Assembly: GCF_051106095.1 (NCBI RefSeq)
Contig: NC_135794.1
Location: forward strand, 23,872,747 to 23,936,746
Direction of reading: 5' to 3'
Origin: Pogona vitticeps
Lineage: Eukaryota > Chordata > Lepidosauria > Squamata > Agamidae
Length of the DNA stretch: 64,000 nt
In this document: positions 24,101 through 34,800 of the stretch, piece by piece
Layout: every line of letters begins with the position of its first letter
Numbering within the stretch: the first letter of the stretch is position 1
Notes under the pieces: model-generated
What the model saw: the letters and a program-made list of their open reading frames with translations, nothing else
What the model was told of the DNA's origin: nothing
Database searches by the model: none
Program-made: the position numbers and the translations under genes

Positions 24101-24487
24101 TATTGCCACTGCTGTCTTGTTGTTGTTGTTTCTTTGTTTGTTTACCTGCTCTCTTTGAAGAAACACTGGCAGGAGAGAGGCAAAAGAATGGCCATTTTTC
24201 ACAGCTTGTCCTCCCATCTCTGGTAGGCACTATGGATTGGGGCTGGAGGACATGGCAAGTGAAGAGGGAGCCGAAACAGGCCTTGTTAGTCGCTTGCTTC
24301 ACAATGCTTAGGATTTGCGTTTCCTGCCCATTTTTGCCTTTATACTCCCAACCGTTGCTGACATCAGAGTCTAACAAATTTACTGGATCACGGTTTTGTT
24401 TTTTAGATGCTTTTGCACTATCAAATCAGCATGGCAACCTTTCGGCTGATTAAAGCCTCTGTATTCTTTTTCTGTCTTTCTTGACAG
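21121..24487. other. Spacer between WHAMM and the FSD2 coding start
   Basis: No coding exon is supported here. FSD2 probably has a non-coding first exon in or near this stretch, because its first coding exon begins after a splice acceptor; I cannot place it. A SINE lies at 21793-21985, a SINE/CR1-type tail fragment at about 22735-22815 and a G10 run near 23821. The 186-codon open frame at 23893-24453 has no recognisable product. Confidence 0.6.
21793..21985 (+). repeat. tRNA-derived SINE (type with the 'CCTGGGTGGCCTTGGGC' body)
   Basis: The A-box-like TAGCTCAGTGG and B-box-like GAGTTCAATTCC mark a tRNA-derived head. The body includes GCCTGGGTGGCCTTGGGC and a CACTTCTGAGTA...CTACCTAGGAAACC tail. 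Related copies are at 33820-34045, 37420-37640, 44128-44265 and 48746-48985. Confidence 0.75.
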
Positions 24488-24588
24488 TTCTTTCCGCACC
24501 AAACCCGAAGACCCTGTGGCCCTTCACGCCCCTGCTTCTTTAAATCCAAGACCTTTCCGTCACACTCTAGATCAGCCTCCGGTCATCA

Positions 24589-24960
24589 ATGATGGATCCA
24601 CCAACCGAAGGCAGTGAGCAAGGAAGCCCCAGACTCTACCACCTAGAACTGTATGACTCAAGCGAAGACCTGGAGATGTTTTCAGAGCCCTTCCAAAGAC
24701 GCGATCTGGCTGTGCATGAGAAAAGGAAGGGCCAAAGCACAGAGGAGCCAGTGGTCTCTCGCATGGAAACAAGTCATGAAAAGGACGGTGATGCTGGAAA
24801 AGGAAACACTAGCGATGGCAGAGAAGACAAGCAGCCTTTCAAAAATGCCAATACATATTGTATTACATGCTGTGTTCCAATCAGAGCCCTTGACAAGCAG
24901 TCTCCTGAGCACGAAGAGCATGAGGTCATACCCCTTGCCAGTGTGGTTGAAATCGCAAGG
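24589..24960 (+). CDS. FSD2: FSD2 coding exon 1
   Basis: It encodes residues 1-124. [19 protein letters not shown] matches the mammalian FYHMDLYDSEDRLHLF region. Cys91, Cys94, His108 and His111 form a possible zinc half-site. The exon itself probably begins at 24488 after CTTTCTTGACAG, leaving 101 bp of 5' UTR. The donor is AGG then GTAAGA. Confidence 0.92.
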
Positions 24961-25838
24961 GTAAGAACCATGGAAAGCAACCCAGCCTGGGAGGAGTGGG
25001 AGATTTGGGCATCAAACAGGAGGCTAGCATGCTAAACCTGTTGCATTTTGACAGGAAGAACTTCAGAAGAACATAGGTACGCTTGAGAAACAGATCATTC
25101 ACCTGGAAAGTTTTTCCAGCCACCTAGAAGAAATCTTCATCACCGTAGAGGTGAGGTGTATCCAAGGACTAATAAAAAACGAAAAAAATGAGGAGAAAAC
25201 ACATCAGTCTCTAGCTGATGTCTTTCGCAAACATCATTTCAACAGATCTTTGTGTCTGAGAGCTCATGTTGATACCCAGAAAGCCGACTGTGAAACAAAG
25301 CAAGCTAATTTACAAAATTGCAGGTGGTGTGAAATGCTCTTACTATGATAATCAGATGTATTCAGCACTTAAGGAATATCCTCTCCTAATGACGTGCTTG
25401 CTATAATGTGTAGTTTGACCTTAACGACCCCTCCTGTTCCAGGCTTGCAAGATTTATTTTTGGTTTTCAGTAGAACCCCAAGGTCCCAACAACTACAGCC
25501 CGTTGTGAAAGATATACATGGAGGTCGAAATTATAATTTATGAATAAACTCTTGATTTCAGCTGCAGTCAGATTATGGTGGGAGGGAAGACAGAGAAAGA
25601 CAGGGATTGGATTGAGAAACAGAAAAAACAAAAAGTGACAAAAATTATCAATGAGTGTTATGCTCATTGATATTTTTTAGGATGGGAAGGTGGGAAAAGA
25701 AGGAAAGAAAGCAAAATACAATGATATGTTTACACAAGAGCCTTTGGCTAGTGGAGCATATTCTGTACATTGTGACTTGCACACAGGATTTGATCATAGC
25801 CGCCTAGAGTGGTCTTCAGTGACTAGATAGGTGGGATA

Positions 25839-25881
<43 letters not shown>

Positions 25882-28800
25882 ATTTAACTGGTAACATCCC
25901 GCATAGATTACTGCAATGCGCTTTACGTGGGGCTGCCTTTGAAGACGGTCCGGCGACTGCAACTGGTCCAGAATCGAGCTGCGCGGCTGGTGAGTGGTGC
26001 AGCCGCCAGGGAACATATCAAGCCGATTCTGTATAAGTTACATTGGCTACCAGTTGCTGCCCGGGCCCAATTCAAAGTGCTTGTTTTGACATATAAAGCC
26101 CTAAATGGCTTGGGCCCTGGATACCTGAAGGACCGCCTCCTTCCATATGAACCTACCCGGCAGTTAAGATCTAGCCAGGGGGCCCTTTTGAAAGAGCCGT
26201 CCCTTAAGGAGGTAAGAGGGAGGGCTTGTAGACAAAGGGCCTTTTCGGCAGCTGCCCCCAGACTATGGAATGCCCTCCCGACTGAGATTCGTCTGGCGCC
26301 TACACTGATGACATTTCGGCGCCAGGTCAAAACCTTCCTGTACCAGAAGGCTTTTAATTGAAATAATATTAGCTGTGGGTCTGATGGCAATTGTAATTGT
26401 ATTTTAATTATTTTATCTTTTACTGTATTGAATTTTAATTATTGTAAGCCACCCAGAGACCTCTGGGTAGTGTGGGCGGCATATAAATAGAATAGAATAG
26501 AATAGAATAGAATAGAATAGAATAGAATAAAATAAAATAAAATAAAATAAAATAAAATAAAATAAAATAAAATAAATAAATAAATAACCAGCTGTAAACG
26601 TAGACCTGCATGAAAATTCACCTTATTTTTCCACTCTGTTACACCCGTTTCCAGTATGCAGGCTACATACGCTATGGTATACAGTATATATCGACCTAAG
26701 TTTGTAATAGGGGGTACACCTTTTTAAAAATCAGCTTGCATGATCAACTCTTAAGATCTGTTTGAAATGCCAATACTTTGCAGGAGAATTTTGCCAGGCA
26801 GGAGCAGAATTTCGAGAGGCGTTACGAAGACATCATGCAAACCCTGGAGCAAAGGTACGAAGAAAAGATGCAAGCTTTAGGGGAGGAAAAGAAGGAGAAG
26901 CTGGAAGCTCTGTACGAGCAGTTGGTCAGTTGCGGAGAAAGCCTGGACACCTGCAAAGAGCTGATGGAAACCATCGAAGAGCTTGGGCAGAAGGAAAACA
27001 AAGTGGACGCGATCGAGGTCAGGAGGCCGAGAGCGTGGGAACAATCAGGAAGGGAAAGCTTCTTTTTGTCCTCAGGCCCAAAAGCGGTTCGTGGTTCCCA
27101 ACCTTGGGTAACCCAGATGTCCTTGGACTGCAATTCCCAGAAGCCTTCACCACCCGCTGCCCTGGCCAGGGTTTCTGGGCATCGTAGTCTGAGAGCCTCT
27201 GGGGATCCGAGGTGGGGAACCCGTGCTCTGAGGGCCCGGTTAGTCCTGCCCTTTAAGTAGCAGAGGAGCCGTGTCGGAGGGCTTTGTTGTTACAGAATGA
27301 CCGCATATTGTTAAACATATTTAATTCTTTGGCCATTGTTTATTTATTCATAATGATTATATACTTGCTTCCAAGACAAGAGAAAGAGAGAAGGGCAGAG
27401 ATGTATGTTGTGAGATTTTTCTACATGGGGAGTGGGGGGGAGGGAGGGAAGAAGATGAAAACCTTTCACAGGTGATCGTGGAAGTTCCCTCAGTTCTAAC
27501 CTCCGTGCACGCGTGGAGGCAAGCTTCCCTGTTCAATCCCCTCTCCCCCTTACATGGTTGGCCTGATCCAAGCCAGTTCCCCCTCCCGTTCTTACCTGGC
27601 AAGAATGAACAGCTTGAGTTGAACAAGAGATGTTTAACAGAACTCAGAATTGAAACTGTGGGTTTATTGTGGGATTAGAGGGCCAGATACTTTACAAAGT
27701 GTCGCAGATGCTCCTGGGGATAAATGCAGCTCATCCGAAATGCCACCTGTCCCTCTACAGGTTTTCTGGTGGGTGGGTTTAATGCTGATGCCAAACCATG
27801 GCCTGAACGCTATTTTTTTGTGACCCATTATCGTGTCTTGAATTAGCCTGCCTGTTCACAGCAGGCAGATGAGAGCCATGCTCTTATTCCTGCCCTTGTT
27901 TTTTTCTTTCCTTCCCCAGAGAAGGTCCGCAGTGTCCTTAAGGAATGGAAGGTTTCCCTGCATTTAGCATTTTAACAAACCCAAGAAGTAGAGTGATTTT
28001 CAAATAAAATCAGCTTTTAGGCAGGTGCTTTCCTGGAGAAAATAACATCCTTGAATGATCACCCTAATTTTGCTGAGTGATGTATGTTGGAGGTGAGTTT
28101 TAGCACCATCAGAGCAGTGTTTGAGCAAGAGTAAAAGAAAAAAAAATTCCATCTCACCTGGCATTCTTCACTGTGGCTTTATCTGAGCAATACTTATTTT
28201 TCCTCTTTGTAGTTTTATCATCTTGGGAGGGGGTTATGCCCCTTTCCCAAATAATCATTCTTTTTTGCTCTCAAGGGAAACGTGTATAACATTAATGTTC
28301 ATTCATTCATTTATTTATTTTTCTCTCCACTCTTTAGACTGCTCTGGCTATAATCCAAAGGTAATATTATATGCTGAATTTTTAGAAACTTCCATCGAGA
28401 ATGTTCAAGGGTGCTATGCTGAGTCTTATCACATTTATTTATTTCATTTTATCTCCGCTCTGCCTTCTAACAGCTTCATGCCCAAACAAATTGTAATTCC
28501 AACATGATTGTTATTTCTATTTTCAAATAGTATTTAATGGCTTTAATAACTGGTGTTTTTAATATGTGGCTTTAATATCGCTAAATTGCATGGCTGCTTC
28601 TTTCGTTAAGTCACATCCAACCAAAACTCTTAAAGCTGCTGTATAATGTCATTTTGTGTGTTTGTGTGTGTGTGTCTGGTTTTCACAGATTGGAGAGATT
28701 CTTGAAAAGGGATGTAGATGTCAATGTCTCAACTCCAGCAGATTTTGAAGCCCGGGTCATAGATTTCTCTGAGATTCAAGGACTGATGGATTCCATTAAG

Positions 28801-31800
28801 TCTGTCCCAGGTCTTTCCATTATATTTATTTTTGTGCAGAATAGCAGTTCTGGAAGGAGCTGGGAGGCTTTGCTAAAGGGGAACTTAATTCTGAATAGAA
28901 TTCCTGAGGATTTGCAGAACCCTGGAGCAGAACGCAACCAGCTAAGCACTTAGACCTCTTATTTTGTGCAGCAGCAGAAGCATCCTTGTTTCCCCCTTCT
29001 CAAAGGGTGTGTTTGTAAAAAAGTAAACATCAGAAAAGTAGCCCATTAGTCATCTTAAAATAATGAATAATGTGTTGATATGATGCGGGGGGGGGGGGAG
29101 GAGTTGCTAATGTGTTGCTTTTTTAAAATAATGCTCCAAGATTAAGTTGCTCCATTTACCACACACAGAGACCCCAAACAGCCAGTTCTCAAAACTGGAA
29201 GTGGTTGGTTTTTTTTTTTAACACCTTCTGGTTTTCATGTTGTGTCCTTTTTGGGGATTTTGGGCAGCCTGTATGGTTCTCAGAGGGCCTCGTAGTCAGG
29301 ACTGGACCCCAGAGCTGGAAAATTTGAGAGGCTTTGACCTAAAGTTGGTAAAGAGATTTTCTTCTCTTCATTTCAGCTCCTTTGCCCCCTTGCGCCCCCG
29401 TCATGAACCCCCAAGATCCCAACTCAGCTACAGGAACATCCGTGCGTGTCTGCTGGAGTTTCTTCTCAGAAGATCTTGTTGAAAGCTACCAGCTGTACTA
29501 CAAACGGATAAGCAACGATACTTCGAAAGAAGAGCAAACTGGTAAGCTGGTGGAAGCCAGATGTAATTTTACAGAAGAGGAAATAACCCTTTCTAACTGT
29601 TTTTTTTGTGCTGTCTGTCTTCTGGGTAGCATTTCACGAACCTGTGATCGACACGACAGCCCTCTGCAGTGGGCAGAAACAGTCTTTAGAGGTAACCCAC
29701 CATTAGAAGTGAAAATGCATTAGTGTCGGAGAGATGTGATTCAGGCAGAATGCTGTGCTTGAGAAAGCAGACTGCGGAACAATCCCATACTTGAGTTCTG
29801 AAGACCCAACCACAAAACAAAGCAAGCTCATTTGCAAGTCCCGGGAGAGGGTGGTCCAATTCCTCTTGAAGATGTAAATCCATGCTTGCCCCACAACAAC
29901 ATTCCTGCTATGTCATAAGATGGACCCTTTTTTTGTGACACTCTTAACAGAAAGAAGAATAGAGATGAGAATGAGAACACATTCTTGTGTTAATTAATTA
30001 TTAATTAATTAATTATATTTTTATATATGCCACCTTTCTCCTCACATGTTCATGGAATGTCCGAGTGAAGCCAAAATCGTTGAGACAATACTTGATGCAA
30101 AATAATGCTTTAGTGCAAGGGTGCAAAATGATAGCGAAGCCCCCATGACAGAAATAATGGCATAGGGAACCCTGTTTCCTCGAGACTCCTTTTCCTGTGT
30201 TGTTTCCATTGCATCAGATAAGCGCCTCAGGAGTCTCCTTTCATGCTCTGTAAAGTGTATTCTGTGATTAAAAGGTTCCTTGGCGTGATTTCATTTTGCA
30301 AACATACATTTTATAGGCCTAAATCTTTATATCTTGTTGAGACTGTCCCGCTATCAAGGAATAAGAGGATCCCTCTAATATTAAAACGTTTAGGAGTGTG
30401 TTTAGAAAACAGGCTCTTTTAGAATGACTTTTGTGAACCTTGTGCTTTTCTTCTACAGAATTCATGCTACCTGTGAAAGAAACCTACTGCAAAGTCACGC
30501 ATCTTGCACCTAACACGCAGTATGAATTTTGGGTGAAAGCGGTCAACAGAGCTGGGGTCAGCTCGGCCAGCGAGAGCGCTGTGTACATGACAGGTAAACT
30601 AGCTCTAGATTGTTGAATTATTTGCAGCAGGGGGCTCCCGCGAAGTGCTGGAGTAAATGAAGTCTGCAGAAATGAGACACAGCACCCAAGGCAGAAGTTG
30701 AAACGGTGCGCCCCTTCTGCCCTGCATGTGGGAGCTAGAGAGGTGGGCGGTGGGTCTTGGCCACTGGCCTAACCGGCTGCCCTCAGGTCCACCTCGCAGT
30801 GGGTCTACAAGAGAGTGGAGGCAGCTCATCCTGCACTGCCCTACAAGAGAGGAAAGGTGTGGGGTCAGAAGGAATGCAATTACGGCTCCCCTAGCCTCAG
30901 CCACCGATGCTTCGGCTGTGCCTAATGGTAGGGCCGGCCTTCCTGAGCGTTTTGTAAGTCACCATTCAAAGGCGGCTTATGTCATCACAGGGATGCATCT
31001 GGTTTACATTTTTTAGCTCCTTTGCCACCTGTTATCAAGAGTAAAGAGATCCAAAGCTGTGAACACGCAGCGCTGGTGCGTTGGGAGTGTGGGAACACAA
31101 ATCCGGTCGACTCCTACACGGCTGAATTGTCCAAGCTGACAGATGGAGGGGAGGAGAACATAATGACGGAGTAAGTTGTCAAGGATGCGAGGGACCCAAT
31201 GCCTTCCTTTCACTCTTGTTAACGTCTTTTAAAAACACAGCTCTCTGCCTGCCCTTTGCCAAAAATCGACCGTGAAGGGTTTCAACTGGATTTTGACGGA
31301 TAGCAGCTTTTTATTTTTTACTGTTGCTGATTTTGCTACAGCTATACTTATATTTTCCTATGTGTCTGTTTGGTATATTTGCTCGGGGATTTTACTTGTG
31401 TTTTTATTTATAATGTTGGGTGGGAATGAGGTCCAGTCATAGTTAGAGTAGACCCACTGAGCACCGTGGCCAGAATCCTAGTCACTTACGCAATCACAGA
31501 AGGGCAATCGTGGAAGTCGTCTCTCACCATCACCGCTATCAGCCAGTCTATTCAACCAGTGTCTCACTGAGTTGCAAAACTGGGGGCTTGGGGGGGCCAC
31601 TGGGGCTGGCTGGCTGGTGCTCTCTTGCTCTCTCTTTGTTACGCCTCATCTCCATTTATGAGACCACCCTTCTTCTGATCCCCTTTGGCACCAGTATATC
31701 TTCTGCCTTTCCCCTCTTTTTAATCAGGTCGATTGTTGGCATTCCCAACTGTGAAACCCTGATTCAGCTGGAGCCCTGTCAGAACTACCTCATCTCCGTG

Positions 31801-34800
31801 AGAGCCCTCAACATGGGAGGCCCCAGCGAAAGGAGCGCGCCCGTCTCCATCCTCAGCATAGGTAACAAGAATAATAAAAGGATACTTCATATTTATACTT
31901 GCAAACATACGCCGTGATGTGCTGAGCAAGGCCTAAAATAATGTGGTCCTCTTGGTAGGTATGACGTGCCAACCCGTCTCACCTGGCGAGGGCAGGGGTG
32001 AGGAAACACTTGGGTCTCTGGGGCTGTTTCCGCCTCTGACCCCAGCCATCTGTGACCCTTCATGGTCAATGATAAGAGACTGTGGCAGCTGTCATCTGAA
32101 ATAACTACAAGGCCCATGGTTCTCCTCTCATGGTGCACAGAACCACAGAAGTGTAGAACTGGAATGGCCATCTCATCCAAGCCTCTGCAAATGCAGGGAT
32201 TCTGTAGCTACAGCATCCCTCTCCGATGGGCACCCTTATCACCGTCCAGCCCATTTCACTCAGTAGTATCATTTTGACTTGTCGGTCAACCCAATGGATA
32301 GGTTATGAGCGAGTGGGAGTGCCTGACTTTACAGCCCCAGCATTTACGCAAAGCTTCCTGAGATTATCTGGAAGGGAGGCAGTTCCCACACCACTGCCGG
32401 TTGGCGCATGAATGGCGTTGTCTCAGAGAGACGTCCATTGTGTTTTCAGGATTCAATCACGATTACTACCCATTCCAACATTCCTCAACTTCTTGCAGGC
32501 ACTTCCTTTACTCTGAAAACGGAGACGGCACACCCCTTGCTCTCTGTCCTAGACGATGGGTTCACGGTCCTGTGCTGCAAAACGGAGACTCCAAGAAATG
32601 ATTTGCCCTTCGGTGAGAACAGTTTCACAAGGTACAGGAGCTGCCTCCTTCATAGGCTCAGCTTCGTTCCCACTTTGCTTCTCTAACAACCTCCTCCAAA
32701 ACACATTCTTCGGCATTTCCAATATAGTTCACACCTGCCGAGACCTGGATGTAGAAACGGAGCAAGAAGGGAGAATCCTCTTGGCTTTTCTTATAGGCTC
32801 TCAACAATCCTTCGTCCACGTTCGCTCAAGTGGCCGAGCGGGGTTGTGGAAGGAGGGAGGTGGCCTCTTCATGCAGGAATAACAGTTTTAAATGACTGAC
32901 ATTTAAGGTCTTAACTTGTGGAACAAGGAGGAAAGGTGCAGAGTAAGCAGAAGGGAATAAAACAGAAATATCTGGGGACCCACTTCTATTGCTTAGCCTT
33001 TCAGCAGTTTTCAGCACCACAGGGATCCTGTGGCAGAAAGCTATAGCTTTTATTGCTTCTGCATCATTTTTTTAAATCTCTGTATGGTTCATACAGTGGC
33101 GTCTGTGATCGTTTCTTTAACCAGGGACGTCCCCACTGAAGAAAGAAAGGGTCACAAATGGCACCTGACGAACAGTGATGAATATACCTGGCTGGACCCT
33201 GTCCCTCAAATTCTAATGACACTTGTTCTACAAACTTTAGAGAGAGAGAAATAAATAAATAAATAAAGGCAAAGGTGAATTGATGGCACCAGAACCCAGG
33301 TGCTTTTAACAGAATCACACGACCCTGCCTGTCAGCCATCTGTGGGATCTGTCATTTTACAGGCGTCACAGGACTCTAGACTAGAGGGGAGGGGAGATCA
33401 TTTCCCACTTCCTCCCACTTAATTCTAAAAGTTGCCCAGATTGCTATGGCAACGGGAGTGCAAACATAATTTGGCATGCAGAACTGACAAAATGGCTTTC
33501 CTTTTTACAGTGCACCGCTGACAATGGGGGGGAGGGTGATTCTTATAGAAAGCTAGTGAATCCGGTGCATTTATAAATGGGGAGGGGAGGGGGAGAGGTC
33601 AGGCCAGGTGATGCTTCCCCTTGCCTCCTGACCCTCTAGGAGGAGAGAGCGCAGTTCACTTCCGGAAAGGGTCAGAAGGTGGCGAATGGGCATTTTGGGG
33701 GGCAAAATAGCAATGAAGGAGTTGAATATCTGCTTTCCTACAGAGCTTGGAAAATAATTCCTTAAAAGTAATGTGCTGTGTGTCTTGTTACAGATAACTG
33801 AAAGATAACTGGTTGCCAATAATAATTGCATGCCGTCAAGTCAATTCTGACTTATGCCAACCCTTTCCAGGGTGTTCTAGGTAAAGAATAATACACAGAA
33901 GTTGTTGACCATCCCCTTCTTCTGGGAATATCTTGGGACTGTGCAGCTTGCCCAAGGCCACCCAGGCTGGCTCTTCCAAAAGAACCAGGGGAGAATCCAA
34001 CTCCCAACCACTGGCTCTGCACCCAGAGACCTAAACCACTGAGTGAAGGCTGCCAAATATAAATAAAATGAAATGGAAAAAGAAAAATCAAACTTGCTAT
34101 TTGTTATGTTACTTGCTGGTTTGTAACTCCTTTCCCCTCTCAATAATTTTTTTTAAAGAATGGAAAGGTCTAAAATGGGAAAAGTTGCCCATAAAATACC
34201 TATAAAAAGGGCTAACAGGAAAATATAACAAATGAAGTTATCTTGTAAAAGTGCTGCTTTTATGCCCGTTAGATGCAGAAGTAACCGTTTGCAAATGACG
34301 TTAACTTGAACATTTTCTAAGTGTGCAAATAATCACTGTTATTTCAAACTCAAATGTAGAGTCCCTTTCTCTTAGGTTTTGGACAGAGCTCCAGATACAT
34401 ATTTAGGGTAACAAGGGAATAGGCAGAAGAAAGCCCTCACACTAAGTCTATCAACAAAGCTTTCTGAATATTGGCCAGTTGACACGACCAATTGGCTGCG
34501 AACTTACACGACATGTTTCCTTTTCTCAGATCTATTGCCATATTGGGGCATCCAATACCCTTCCTAGGGAAACATTACTGGGAGGTAGATGTGGATGAAA
34601 ACATTGAATACTGTGTCGGTGTGGCTTTAGAAAACGTCCCAAGGGACAGCTACTTGGGGGCAAGCCATTCCTCCTGGTGCATGAGACACACGGCTACGGC
34701 CCCCTCCAGGTACAAACTCCTCCCGGGGGGGGGTCGGTGTAAGTTCCCAGTAACTCAAGCAAGAGAAAGCTTACCACTGTGGCTCTTCTATGGCCTCCCA

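Noticed and set aside
23893-24453. 186-codon plus-strand open frame upstream of FSD2
   Set aside because: No known domain, ordinary composition, and it ends before the FSD2 exon in a different frame; probably chance.
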